This document shows, piece by piece, positions 44,753 through 52,488 of a stretch of 64,000 nt of DNA. Within the stretch, counting starts at the first letter, position 1. Each line of letters begins with the position of its first letter. A model generated the notes under the pieces. The model was not told the DNA's origin and did no database searches. It was given only the letters and a program-made list of their open reading frames with translations. Origin of the DNA: Agrococcus terreus (GTDB taxonomy: Bacteria; Actinomycetota; Actinomycetes; Actinomycetales; Microbacteriaceae); assembly GCF_014645235.1 (NCBI RefSeq), contig NZ_BMLM01000001.1, forward strand, positions 868,001 through 932,000, read 5' to 3'. A program made the position numbers and the translations under genes.

Positions 44753-45271
44753 ATGATCGAGCCCGCCAGCGAGCGCGACCTGGAGATCATGGCCGCGCAG
44801 CTCGGCCGCACGATGCGCGGCGTGCTCGGCATCGGCGCGCGCTGCGCGTGCGGCGCCCCGACCGTGGTCGTGACGAGCCCGCGCCTGCCCGACGGCACGC
44901 CGTTCCCGACCTTCTACTACCTCACGCACCCGGCGGCGACGGCCGCGGCCTCGCGCCTCGAGGCCGACGGCACGATGGCCGCGCTGCAGGAGCGGCTGGC
45001 CGAGCCCGAGGTCGGCGCCGCCTACGCCGCGGCCCACGAGGCGTACCTCGCCGACCGCGCCGCGCACGGCGAGGTCGAGGAGATCGCGGGCATCAGCGCG
45101 GGCGGCATGCCCACGCGCGTCAAGTGCCTGCACGCCGTGCTCGCGCACGCCCTGGCCGCCGGCCCGGGCGTCAACCCCATCGGCGACCTCGTGCTCGAGC
45201 TCGGCGGCTGGAGCCCCGAGCGCTGCGACTGCGACCCCGCATCGCGCGGGGAGCACCCCATCCCGCGGTAG
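44753..45271 (+). CDS. DUF501-domain protein
   Basis: This 172-residue protein carries the DUF501 signature: a C-x-C pair in RCACGAPTVVVTSPRLPDGT (about residues 24-43) followed by PFPTFYYLTHP. A middle helical part and the segment MPTRVKCLHAVLAHALA (about 121-137) follow, and a C-terminal Cys pair RCDCD lies near 158. The paired cysteines suggest a metal site. It follows the ftsB-like gene, as in mycobacteria (Rv1025 after Rv1024). Its biochemical role is not known. Phosphatase gene ppx, usual next neighbour, is absent here. Confidence 0.88.
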   Translation: MIEPASERDLEIMAAQLGRTMRGVLGIGARCACGAPTVVVTSPRLPDGTPFPTFYYLTHPAATAAASRLEADGTMAALQERLAEPEVGAAYAAAHEAYLADRAAHGEVEEIAGISAGGMPTRVKCLHAVLAHALAAGPGVNPIGDLVLELGGWSPERCDCDPASRGEHPIPR

Positions 45272-45310
45272 CATGGGGCCGCACCTATCAGAGAACGGGA
45301 AGAAGCCTCT

Positions 45311-46639
45311 GTGACCAAGATCCTCATCGTCGGAGGCGGCTACGCCGGCCTCTACACGGCCCGCGGCCTCGAGCGCCTGCTCGGCGCGGCCGAGGCGGAG
45401 ATCACCATCGTCGACCCGCTGCCGTACATGACGTACCTGCCGTTCCTCCCCGAGGTCGCGGCCGGCTCGATCGAGCCCCGCCACGCGGTCGTCTCGCTCC
45501 GCCGCCACCTGTCGCGCACGAAGGTCATCGAGGCGAAGGTCACCTACGTCGACCACGCCGCGAAGCAGGCCACGATCCAGCCCGAGCTCGGCGAGGCCTG
45601 GACGATGGACTACGACGTCGTCGTCATGACGGCCGGCTCGGTCTCGCGCACCTTCCCGATCGGCGGCGTCGCCGACGAGGCGATCGGCATGAAGACGATC
45701 GAGGAGGCCGTGGCCGTCCGCGACCGCCTGCTCGGCAACTTCGCCAAGGCCGCCGCGCTGCCCGCCGGCCCCGAGCGCGACCGCCTGCTGACCGTCGCGG
45801 TCGTCGGCGGCGGCTTCGCCGGCATCGAGACGATCGCCGAGCTCCGCGACCTCGCGACGCACCTGCTCTCGCGCTTCCGCGAGATCGCGTTCGAGGACGT
45901 CCGCTTCCACCTCATCGAGGCGATGCCCCGCATCATGCCCGAGGTGAGCGGCCCGACGGCGGAGTGGGTGGTCGAGGACCTGCGCAAGCGCGGCGTCGAC
46001 GTGCACCTCGAGACGCAGCTGCAGAGCGCGGTCGACGGCGTGTGCGAGCTCTCGACGGGCGAGCGCTTCGCCTCCGACCTCATCATCTGGACCGCGGGCG
46101 TCATGGCGAACCCGGTCGTCCGCCAGACCGACCTGCCGCTCGACGAGCGCGGTCGCATCACGGCCCTCGCGACCCTCCAGGTCGCGCGCGACGGCGTGGT
46201 CGTCCCCGACGCGTGGACCGCCGGCGACGTCTCGGCCGTGCCCGACAAGTCGAAGACCCCCGGCCCCGGCGGCTTCTGCGTGCCGAACGCGCAGCACGCC
46301 GTCCGCCAGGCGAAGCTCCTCGCGAAGAACGTCGTCGCGACGCTCCGCGGCGAGTCGCCCCGCGAGTACGTCCACGACAACCTGGGCGCCGTCGCGGGCC
46401 TCGGCATCGGCAACGGCGTGTTCCAGAGCGGCAAGATCGCCATCAAGGGCCCGCTCGCCTGGATCGCGCACCGCGGCTACCACGGTCTCGCGATGCCCAT
46501 GTGGGAGCGCAAGCTGCGCGTCTTCGGCGGCTGGTGGAACAACTTCTGGCTCGGCCGCGACATCGTCGAGCTCTCGGAGCGCGAGCACCCGCGCCGCTCG
46601 TTCGAGACCTTCGCGTCGCGCCCCAAGACGAACGCCTAG
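45311..46639 (+). CDS. ndh: Type II NADH dehydrogenase / FAD-dependent oxidoreductase
   Basis: This 442-residue protein has two Rossmann folds: FAD-binding ILIVGGGYAGLYTARGLER (about residues 4-22) and NADH-binding VVGGGFAGIETIAEL (about 165-179). YDVVVMTAGSVSRTFPIGG and the second FAD contact WTAGDVSAV match NDH-2 enzymes, which pass electrons from NADH to menaquinone without pumping protons. An amphipathic C-terminus (about 380-415) would bind the membrane. It starts with GTG; TAGCAT lies about 39 bases upstream. A clear terminator follows. Confidence 0.87.
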   Translation: MTKILIVGGGYAGLYTARGLERLLGAAEAEITIVDPLPYMTYLPFLPEVAAGSIEPRHAVVSLRRHLSRTKVIEAKVTYVDHAAKQATIQPELGEAWTMDYDVVVMTAGSVSRTFPIGGVADEAIGMKTIEEAVAVRDRLLGNFAKAAALPAGPERDRLLTVAVVGGGFAGIETIAELRDLATHLLSRFREIAFEDVRFHLIEAMPRIMPEVSGPTAEWVVEDLRKRGVDVHLETQLQSAVDGVCELSTGERFASDLIIWTAGVMANPVVRQTDLPLDERGRITALATLQVARDGVVVPDAWTAGDVSAVPDKSKTPGPGGFCVPNAQHAVRQAKLLAKNVVATLRGESPREYVHDNLGAVAGLGIGNGVFQSGKIAIKGPLAWIAHRGYHGLAMPMWERKLRVFGGWWNNFWLGRDIVELSEREHPRRSFETFASRPKTNA

Positions 46640-46655
46640 GCGCCGTCCGGCCACA

Positions 46656-46692
46656 GCGCAGCCCCGCACCCAGCACGGATGCGGGGCTGCGC
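46656..46692 (+). terminator. Terminator after ndh
   Basis: GCGCAGCCCCGCA (46656-46668) pairs perfectly with TGCGGGGCTGCGC (46680-46692), a 13 bp stem with an 11-base loop, starting 17 bases after the ndh stop. Confidence 0.82.
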
Positions 46693-46702
46693 TACTGTTG
46701 CT

Positions 46703-46716
46703 TGGACGTCCGTCCA
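46703..46716 (+). promoter_or_regulatory. Operator-like palindrome upstream of tetR
   Basis: TGGACG-TC-CGTCCA (46703-46716) is a perfect 14-base palindrome, 49 bases before the TetR start. A CTACTGTTG stretch just upstream may be part of the promoter. Position and symmetry suggest autoregulation by the adjacent TetR protein. Confidence 0.6.
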
Positions 46717-46764
46717 CGACGGGCGTCGGGCCATCGCCGCGGGCGACGGCGGATGGGAGGCGCG

Positions 46765-47367
46765 ATGCCGCGCAAGTCTGCTGCCGAGCGGCGCACCGAG
46801 ATCGTCGAGGCGGGCCTCAGGGTCATCGCGCGCGAGGGCATGCACGGCGCCTCCGTTCGCGCGATCGTCGCCGAGGCCGGGGTGCCGCTCGCGACGTTCC
46901 ACTACGTGTTCGGGTCGCGCGACGAGATGATCGGCGAGGCCTACGCGCACAGCGCCGGCTTCGTCAGCGAGGCGCCGCTGGAGCTCATGCCGCGCGAGGC
47001 GTCGCCCGAGCAGGTCGTTCGCAGCCTGCTCGACGCCTGGTTCGAGCGATTCCTCGAGCACCCCGAGTGGGAGCTCGCGGCGATCGAGATCATGGCCTAC
47101 TGCCGCCGCACGCCCTCGCTCGCGCATCTCCACCAGGAGGTGCAGGAGCGCTACCTCACGGTCGTCGAGCGCCTGCTCGGCGCGCTCGAGGCGCGGCTCG
47201 GGATCGTCTCGGCGACGCCGGCGCGCGAGCTCGCGACGCTCGTCGTCCAGATCGCAGACGGCGTCACCTACTCGTGGCTGCGCACGGGCGACACCGCGGC
47301 AGCGCGCCGGATGCTCGACGCGGCCGTGCCGATGCTGCTCGCCGCCGTCGACGCCGACGGGCGCTGA
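46765..47367 (+). CDS. TetR-family regulator
   Basis: This 200-residue protein has RRTEIVEAGLRVIAREGMHG, then ASVRAIVAEAGVPLATFHYVF (about residues 9-49) as its HTH, and a C-terminal TetR domain containing FLEHPEWELAAIEIMAYCRR. The ATG at 46765 has GGGAGG only 4 bases upstream; ATG 46753 is an in-frame alternative. A perfect palindrome lies upstream. An amino acid aldolase-like gene begins one base after its stop, so it may regulate the short operon it heads (47369-49866). Confidence 0.87.
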   Translation: MPRKSAAERRTEIVEAGLRVIAREGMHGASVRAIVAEAGVPLATFHYVFGSRDEMIGEAYAHSAGFVSEAPLELMPREASPEQVVRSLLDAWFERFLEHPEWELAAIEIMAYCRRTPSLAHLHQEVQERYLTVVERLLGALEARLGIVSATPARELATLVVQIADGVTYSWLRTGDTAAARRMLDAAVPMLLAAVDADGR

Positions 47368-47368
47368 G

Positions 47369-48577
47369 GTGCGGCTCGCGGCGGCCGGGCCCTGGTCGCC
47401 CGACGGCCACTGGGCGCGCCTCGACCGCGCGGTCGCGCACCTCGACGGGCCGGTCGCCGCGCTCTCGCTCGAGGCGCTCGCGCACAACGCCGCAGCGCTC
47501 GTGCGGCTCTCGGACGGCGTGCCGCTGCGGCTGGCGACGAAGTCGATCCGCTCGCGCGACGTCGTGCACGCGGTGCTCGGCACGCCGGGCTGGCGCGGGG
47601 TGCTGGCGGCGACCCTGCCCGAGGCGCTGTGGCTGGCCGAGACGGTCGACGACGTGCTCGTCGGCTACCCGAGCGCCGATCGCACGGCGCTCCGTGCGCT
47701 CGCGGCTGACGACGCGGCGCGCGCCCGCGTGACGCTCATGGTCGACGACGTCGCCCACCTCGACCTCGTCGACGCCGCAGCACCCGGGCATCCGGAGCTG
47801 CGGGTCGCGATCGAGCTCGACGCCGCGCTCGTGCGCGGGCCGATCCGGTACGGCGTGCGCCGATCGCCCGTGCGCTCGGTCGCGGCCGCCGTCGCGCTGG
47901 CCGAGGCGATCGCGCGGCGGCCCGGCTTCCGGCTCGTCGGGCTCATGGCGTACGAGTCGCAGGTCGCGGGCGTGCCCGACGGGGTGCGGCGGGGGAGCGC
48001 GCCCGCGCTCGCCGTGCGCGCGATGCAGCGGCTCTCGATGCGCGACGTGGCCGAGCGGCGTGCGGCAGCGGTCGCCGCGGTCGGCCGGATCGCCGAGCTC
48101 GAGCTCGTCAACGGCGGCGGCACCGGCTCCATCGACCGCACGGCGCGCGACCCGTCCGTCACCGAGGTGGCCGCCGGCAGCGGCCTCTACGGCCCGCACC
48201 TGTTCGACGGCTACCGCGCCCTCGCGCCCGCGCCGGCCCTCGCGTTCTCGGCGCCCGTCGTGCGGAGGCCCTCTCCCGGCTGCGCGACGCTGCTCGGCGG
48301 CGGCTGGACCGCCTCCGGCCCCGCGCGTCGCGACCGCCTCCCCGTCGTCGTCTGGCCGGAGGGCCTCCGGCTCGATGCGGAGGAGGGCGCCGGCGAGGTG
48401 CAGACGCCCGTGCTCGGCGCGGCCGCCGACGGCCTGCGGCTCGGCGACCGCGTGTGGCTCCGGCACGCGAAGGCGGGGGAGCCGTGCGAACGGATCGACC
48501 GGCTCCACGTCGTCGCGGGCGACGCGGTCGTGGGCACGGCGAACACGTACCGCGGAGAGGGCAGGATGCTCCTATGA
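47369..48577 (+). CDS. PLP-dependent amino acid deaminase/aldolase (D-threonine aldolase-like)
   Basis: This 402-residue protein has an alanine-racemase-type barrel. The PLP lysine is in LRLATKSIRSRDV (about residues 53-65), and RVAIELDAAL and LVNGGGTGSI carry later barrel motifs. The C-terminal domain has RHAKAGEPCERIDRLHVV (about 370-387), whose His and Cys are placed like the metal-binding pair of D-threonine aldolase/D-serine dehydratase enzymes. The substrate is unknown. It lies between a TetR gene and a sugar-lactone oxidase that overlaps it by 4 bases. Confidence 0.8.
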   Translation: MRLAAAGPWSPDGHWARLDRAVAHLDGPVAALSLEALAHNAAALVRLSDGVPLRLATKSIRSRDVVHAVLGTPGWRGVLAATLPEALWLAETVDDVLVGYPSADRTALRALAADDAARARVTLMVDDVAHLDLVDAAAPGHPELRVAIELDAALVRGPIRYGVRRSPVRSVAAAVALAEAIARRPGFRLVGLMAYESQVAGVPDGVRRGSAPALAVRAMQRLSMRDVAERRAAAVAAVGRIAELELVNGGGTGSIDRTARDPSVTEVAAGSGLYGPHLFDGYRALAPAPALAFSAPVVRRPSPGCATLLGGGWTASGPARRDRLPVVVWPEGLRLDAEEGAGEVQTPVLGAAADGLRLGDRVWLRHAKAGEPCERIDRLHVVAGDAVVGTANTYRGEGRMLL

Positions 48578-49866
48578 CGTGGCGGAACTGGGGTCGATCG
48601 CAGCGCGCCGAGCCGAGCGAGGTGCACGCGCCGGTCACCGCCACCGATGTGCAGCACGTCGTCGAGTCGGTGCGCGCGCGCGGCGGCACGCTGCGCCCGG
48701 TCGGCGCGGGCCACTCGTTCTCGGCCGCCGCCCGCCCGGACGACGCGCACGTGACGCTCGACGGCCTCGCGGGGCTCGTCAGGGTCGACGCCGCGACCCG
48801 CGAGGCCACGCTGCTCGCGGGCACGCGGATCGCCGAGGTGCCCGCGCTGCTGCGGCCGAGCGGGCTCGCGATGGAGGTCGTCGGCGACATCGACCAGCAG
48901 GCGATCGCCGGCGCCGTCTCGACCGGGACGCACGGCACGGGGCTCGCCTTCGGCTCGATCTCCTCGACCGTCACGGCCGCCACGCTCGTCGACGGCGAGG
49001 GGCGGCTCGTGCGGGTGTCGGCCACGGAGCGGCCCGACCTGCTGCCCGCGGTGCGCGTCGGCCTCGGAGCGCTCGGCGTGCTCGTCGACGTCACGATCCG
49101 CTGCGTGCCCGCATTCGCGCTCGACGCGGCCGAGGCGGTCGTCGACCTCGATCCCGTGCTCGACGACTGGCGCGGCATCGTGGAGCGCACCGACCACTTC
49201 GAGCTGTACTGGTTCCCCAGGACGCGCGTCGCGGTGACGAAGTCGAACCGCCGCACGCAGGGGCCGCTGCGGCCGCGCTCGCGCGTGGGCCGCCTCCTCG
49301 ACGAGCGCGTGCTCACCGACGTCGGCCACCGCGCCCTGCTCGCGCTCGGTGCGCTCGCACCGGCGACGCGACCCGGCGTCAACGCGCTCTCGGCGCAGCT
49401 CATGCCGCGCGGCCGCTTCGTCGAGCCGAGCCACGAGGTGTTCAGCGCGCCGCGCTCGGTGCGGTTCCGCGAGATGGAGTACGGCATCCCGCTCGACGCC
49501 GTGCCCTCGGCGATGCGCGAGATCGACCGCGCGCTGCGCCGCGCCGACCTCGCGGTGACGTTCCCCGTCGAGGTCCGCGCCTCCGCCGCCGACGACGCGC
49601 ACCTGTCGACCGCGCACGGCCGCGAGAGCGGCTACGTGGCCGTGCACCGGTGGTGGAGGGAGGACCCTCGGCCGCTCTTCGACGTGGTCGAGCCCATCCT
49701 GCTCGCGCACGAGGGGCGGCCGCACTGGGGCAAGCTCCACTCGCTCGACGCGCCCCGGCTCGCCGAGCGCTTCCCCGGCTTCGGGGCGTTCCTCGCGGCG
49801 CGCGACGAGCTCGACCCGCACCGCACCTTCGCGTCGGCCTGGACCCGGCGCGTGCTCGGCGCCTAG
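48574..49866 (+). CDS. FAD-linked D-arabinono-1,4-lactone oxidase-type protein
   Basis: This 430-residue oxidase has a PCMH FAD-binding domain: RPVGAGHSFSAAA (about residues 41-53, whose His is the usual covalent FAD site in alditol oxidases) and GAVSTGTHGTGLAFG (about 112-126). The C-terminal ALO domain ends in HWGKLHSLDAPRLAERFPGF, which has the conserved HWGK and Arg of sugar-lactone/alditol oxidases. It would oxidise a sugar lactone or polyol, passing electrons to oxygen. It overlaps the aldolase-like gene by ATGA. Its TAG stop overlaps the stop of a convergent gene in CTAG. Confidence 0.86.
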   Translation: MTWRNWGRSQRAEPSEVHAPVTATDVQHVVESVRARGGTLRPVGAGHSFSAAARPDDAHVTLDGLAGLVRVDAATREATLLAGTRIAEVPALLRPSGLAMEVVGDIDQQAIAGAVSTGTHGTGLAFGSISSTVTAATLVDGEGRLVRVSATERPDLLPAVRVGLGALGVLVDVTIRCVPAFALDAAEAVVDLDPVLDDWRGIVERTDHFELYWFPRTRVAVTKSNRRTQGPLRPRSRVGRLLDERVLTDVGHRALLALGALAPATRPGVNALSAQLMPRGRFVEPSHEVFSAPRSVRFREMEYGIPLDAVPSAMREIDRALRRADLAVTFPVEVRASAADDAHLSTAHGRESGYVAVHRWWREDPRPLFDVVEPILLAHEGRPHWGKLHSLDAPRLAERFPGFGAFLAARDELDPHRTFASAWTRRVLGA

Positions 49867-50381
49867 GCCGCCTCCGCCTCGCGTGCGGCGCGCAGCGCCG
49901 CGGAGCGCTCCCGCAGGCGCCCGGAGACGTCGTCGCACGCCTTGCACACCGACGCCGGGACGAGGCCGACCCGCATGAGGACCGCGAAGATCCGGCAGCC
50001 GAGGCAGAGGCCCAGCACGGCCTCGAGGGATGCGGCGAGCACGAGCACGCCCGTCAGCACGGCCGCGGCGACCGGAGCGCCGAGCGACCAGGCGAGGGCG
50101 GCGGCGAGCGTCACCGCGAGGCCGATCGCCTGCGCGAACCGCTTCGGCGGGCCGGGCACGAGGCGCGGCGGGCCGAGCCGGGGCGCGACGACGCGGGTGG
50201 CGAGCAGGCCGTACGGCGAGAACCGCGGCCCCCAGCCGACGCGCAGCGCGAACCCGGCCGCGAGCGCCCAGAGCGCCCAGCCGGCGCCCGTGGCGAGGAT
50301 CGCGAGCGCGCTGCCGAGCACGAGCGCGGCGACCGTCCGCGCCGCGAGCTCGTTCACGGGGTTGGGGAAGTCGAACGCCAT
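49863..50381 (-). CDS. DUF4395 membrane protein
   Basis: This 172-residue protein has about four membrane helices. It begins FDFPNPVNELAARTVAALVL, the DUF4395 opening (NPVNE). Two Cys pairs lie in LGLCLGCRIFAVLMRVG and VCKACDD (about residues 122-151), typical of this family, and suggest redox or metal chemistry near the membrane. Family members often sit with thioredoxin-like genes; here none is adjacent. The ATG has GGGAG 9 bases upstream. It converges with the lactone oxidase, sharing the CTAG at 49863-49866. Confidence 0.85.
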   Translation of the reverse strand: MAFDFPNPVNELAARTVAALVLGSALAILATGAGWALWALAAGFALRVGWGPRFSPYGLLATRVVAPRLGPPRLVPGPPKRFAQAIGLAVTLAAALAWSLGAPVAAAVLTGVLVLAASLEAVLGLCLGCRIFAVLMRVGLVPASVCKACDDVSGRLRERSAALRAAREAEAA

Positions 50382-50494
50382 GCGGGCACGCTCCCACCGG
50401 CGGCGGCACGGCGCGAGGGCGGCGCGTCATGCGACGCAACATCGGTCGGCCGGGCGGGCGGACGCGGCGCAGGGGCGCCGCCTAGGCTGGGGGC

Positions 50495-51043
50495 ATGGAC
50501 CCGCAGCTGCTGCTCTGGATCGTCATCGGCGCGCTCGCCGTCGTCCCGATCGTGGGCGTCATCCTGGCGCTCGCCTCGTACTCGGCGATGCGCCGGCTCG
50601 GCACCGCCGTCGAGGAGCGGTGGCGCGCGCTCGACGCCGCGCTCGACGAGCGGCGCGCCGCGGCCGCGCCGCTGCTCGAGGACGCCCCGCCGGCGCAGCG
50701 GGCGTCGGCGGAGGCGGCGCTGGCCAAGGTGTCGGCCGAGCCGTTCCCGACGACGAAGGCCGAGGCCGAGGCCGAGGCGCAGCGCGCGCTGCGCCCCATC
50801 GTGCAGGCGGCGGCGCAGCAGCCCGCGGGCTCCGCGATCGCGGAGGCGCGCGCGGCGCTCGCGGCGCTCGAGGACCAGGCGCAGCAGCGCCGCCGCGACT
50901 ACAACACGGTCGTGCGCGAGCTGAACGCGAAGACGCGCCGCTTCCCGACCTCGGCGTGGACGAAGGCGGTCGGCGGCCGCCGCGACTTCTTCGAGGTCGA
51001 CCAGGCCGGCGCCGTCGCCGAGCCGCCCCGCATCCAGTTCTGA
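50495..51043 (+). CDS. LemA-family protein
   Basis: This 182-residue protein has an N-terminal membrane helix (about residues 5-27, WIVIGALAVVPIVGVILAL), a RLGTAVEERWRALDAALDERR helix and a long helical body. The LemA motif RRDYNTVVRELNAKTRRFP (about 131-149) is present. The family is membrane-anchored with the helical bundle outside; the function is unclear. TAGGCT at 50483-50488 lies 6 bases before the ATG with no ribosome site, so the mRNA is probably leaderless. The short inverted repeat GCTCACC/GGTGAGC (51053-51071) follows. Confidence 0.85.
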   Translation: MDPQLLLWIVIGALAVVPIVGVILALASYSAMRRLGTAVEERWRALDAALDERRAAAAPLLEDAPPAQRASAEAALAKVSAEPFPTTKAEAEAEAQRALRPIVQAAAQQPAGSAIAEARAALAALEDQAQQRRRDYNTVVRELNAKTRRFPTSAWTKAVGGRRDFFEVDQAGAVAEPPRIQF

Positions 51044-51052
51044 GCCCGCAGC

Positions 51053-51071
51053 GCTCACCCTCGAGGTGAGC
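51053..51071 (+). terminator. Short hairpin after lemA
   Basis: GCTCACC (51053-51059) pairs with GGTGAGC (51065-51071) around CTCGA, 10 bases after the LemA stop. The stem is only 7 bp, so it is a weak terminator candidate. Confidence 0.45.
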
Positions 51072-51084
51072 GCGGAGGGCACAG

Positions 51085-51191
51085 GGTCGAGGAGCGCGCG
51101 CCGCAGGCGCACGCGTCACGAGACCCCAGCGCGGCGAACCGCCCCCCCCCCCCGGTCGAGGAGCGAACCGCCTCCGGCGGCACGCGTCACG
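51085..51191. repeat. Duplicated intergenic element with poly-C run
   Basis: GGTCGAGGAGCG occurs at 51085-51096 and 51154-51165. Each copy is followed by GCACGCGTCACG (51109-51120 and 51180-51191) after a small hairpin (GCGCCGCAGGCGC in the first, CCGCCTCCGGCGG in the second). A run of 12 C lies between them (51142-51153). The second copy extends into the last codon of the convergent glycosylase-like gene. The two-part unit looks like a dispersed intergenic repeat of the kind seen in Microbacteriaceae. Confidence 0.7.
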
Positions 51192-52419
51192 CGACCTCGA
51201 GCCCCCGCACCGCCTCCGCGACCTCCCGCGCCCACGTGCCGGCGCCGGCGACCTCGACGGCGCCGAGCCCCTGCCACGCGGCGGCTTCGGCGAGCGCGGG
51301 CGCGAGCCGCGCGGCCAGCTCGCCGGCCCGAGCCGCGTGCTCGGGCTCGATGGTCGCGACCTGCACCCGCAGCACGCCCGCCCGCCGGTCGCTCTTGAGG
51401 TCGACGCGGCCGACGAGCGCGTCGTCGATCAGCACCGGCAGCACGTAGTAGCCGTGCACGCGCTGCTCGGCCGGCGTGTAGATGCCGATCCGGTAGTCGA
51501 AGCCGAACATCCGGGATGCGCGGGGCCGGTGCCACACGATGGGGTCGAAGGGCGACAGGAGCGCCGTCGTCCGCACCGCCCGCGGCATGCGCGCGCCCGC
51601 CGCGAGCCACGCCGGGCGACCCCACCCCTCGACCTCGACGGGCTCGAGCTCGCCGGCGTCGACGAGGTCGGCGACCGCGGCCTTCGTCGCCGCGACCTTG
51701 AGCCGGTGGTGGTCGGCGAGGTCGTCGAGCGTGGCGACGCCCTGCGCGCGCGCGGCGCGCAGGACGAGCTCGCGGTGCGCGTCGTCGCGCGGCACCTCGA
51801 CGCGCGACGCGTCCGGCAGCACGGCGTCGGCCGCGGCGTAGCGCCGCTCGAAGCGCGTGCGGCCGACCGTCACGAGCTCGCCGCGGCGGAAGAGCACCGC
51901 GGTCGCCCAGTACGCGTCCGACTTGTTCCACCAGCCGCCCGGGAGCCGCTCGTGGGCCTCGTGCTCCATCTCGCTCGGGCGCATCGGCCCGCGCTCCGCG
52001 AACTCGGCGAGCACCTCGTCGATGAGGGTCGCGTGCGCCGCGGCCCAGGCCTCGTCGCCCGGCCGCATCGGCGCGCGCCGCTTCCAGGCCCACAGCGGCC
52101 AGTCGCCGACGGGGATCACGGCGGCCTCGTGCGCGACGTACTCGGTGTAGCGGCCGAGGCCCCTGCCGCGGTCGTGGTGCAGCAGGCGGTCGAGGACGCC
52201 CCGGTCGTAGGGGCCGAGGCGAGCGAGCAGCGGCAGGTAGTGGCTGCGCTCGAACACGTTCACCGAGTCGAGCTGCAGGAGCCCGAGCCGCTCGACGACG
52301 CGGGCCATCGCGGCCGGGCCCGTGCGCCCCCGCTCGCCCGGCAGTGCACCGTGGAGGCCGCCCGCGGCGATGGCCGTGCGCCGGGCCTGGGCGGCCGAGA
52401 TCCTGCGTCGCTGCTGCAC
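51187..52419 (-). CDS. AlkZ/YcaQ-like DNA glycosylase (winged-helix, HTH_42 family)
   Basis: This 410-residue protein matches the family that unhooks interstrand crosslinks. It has the Q-x-D catalytic motif in ERLGLLQLDSVNVFERSHY (about residues 43-61), then winged-helix repeats (GPMRPSEME, GVATLDDLADHH). Later signature segments are ALLSPFDPIVWHRPR (about 284-298), RMFGFDYRIGIYTPAEQRVHG and YYVLPVLIDDALVGRVDLK. TAGGCT lies 6 bases upstream of the GTG start on the minus strand, so it is probably leaderless. Its 3' end enters a duplicated intergenic repeat. Antibiotic-linked AlkZ relatives exist; no biosynthetic genes are nearby. Confidence 0.84.
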   Translation of the reverse strand: MQQRRRISAAQARRTAIAAGGLHGALPGERGRTGPAAMARVVERLGLLQLDSVNVFERSHYLPLLARLGPYDRGVLDRLLHHDRGRGLGRYTEYVAHEAAVIPVGDWPLWAWKRRAPMRPGDEAWAAAHATLIDEVLAEFAERGPMRPSEMEHEAHERLPGGWWNKSDAYWATAVLFRRGELVTVGRTRFERRYAAADAVLPDASRVEVPRDDAHRELVLRAARAQGVATLDDLADHHRLKVAATKAAVADLVDAGELEPVEVEGWGRPAWLAAGARMPRAVRTTALLSPFDPIVWHRPRASRMFGFDYRIGIYTPAEQRVHGYYVLPVLIDDALVGRVDLKSDRRAGVLRVQVATIEPEHAARAGELAARLAPALAEAAAWQGLGAVEVAGAGTWAREVAEAVRGLEVA

Positions 52420-52488
52420 GCCCGGAGCCTACCGACGGCCTCCGACGCATGTGCCCGTCGCCGCGCTGCGCCGCCGTAGGATCGGGGG

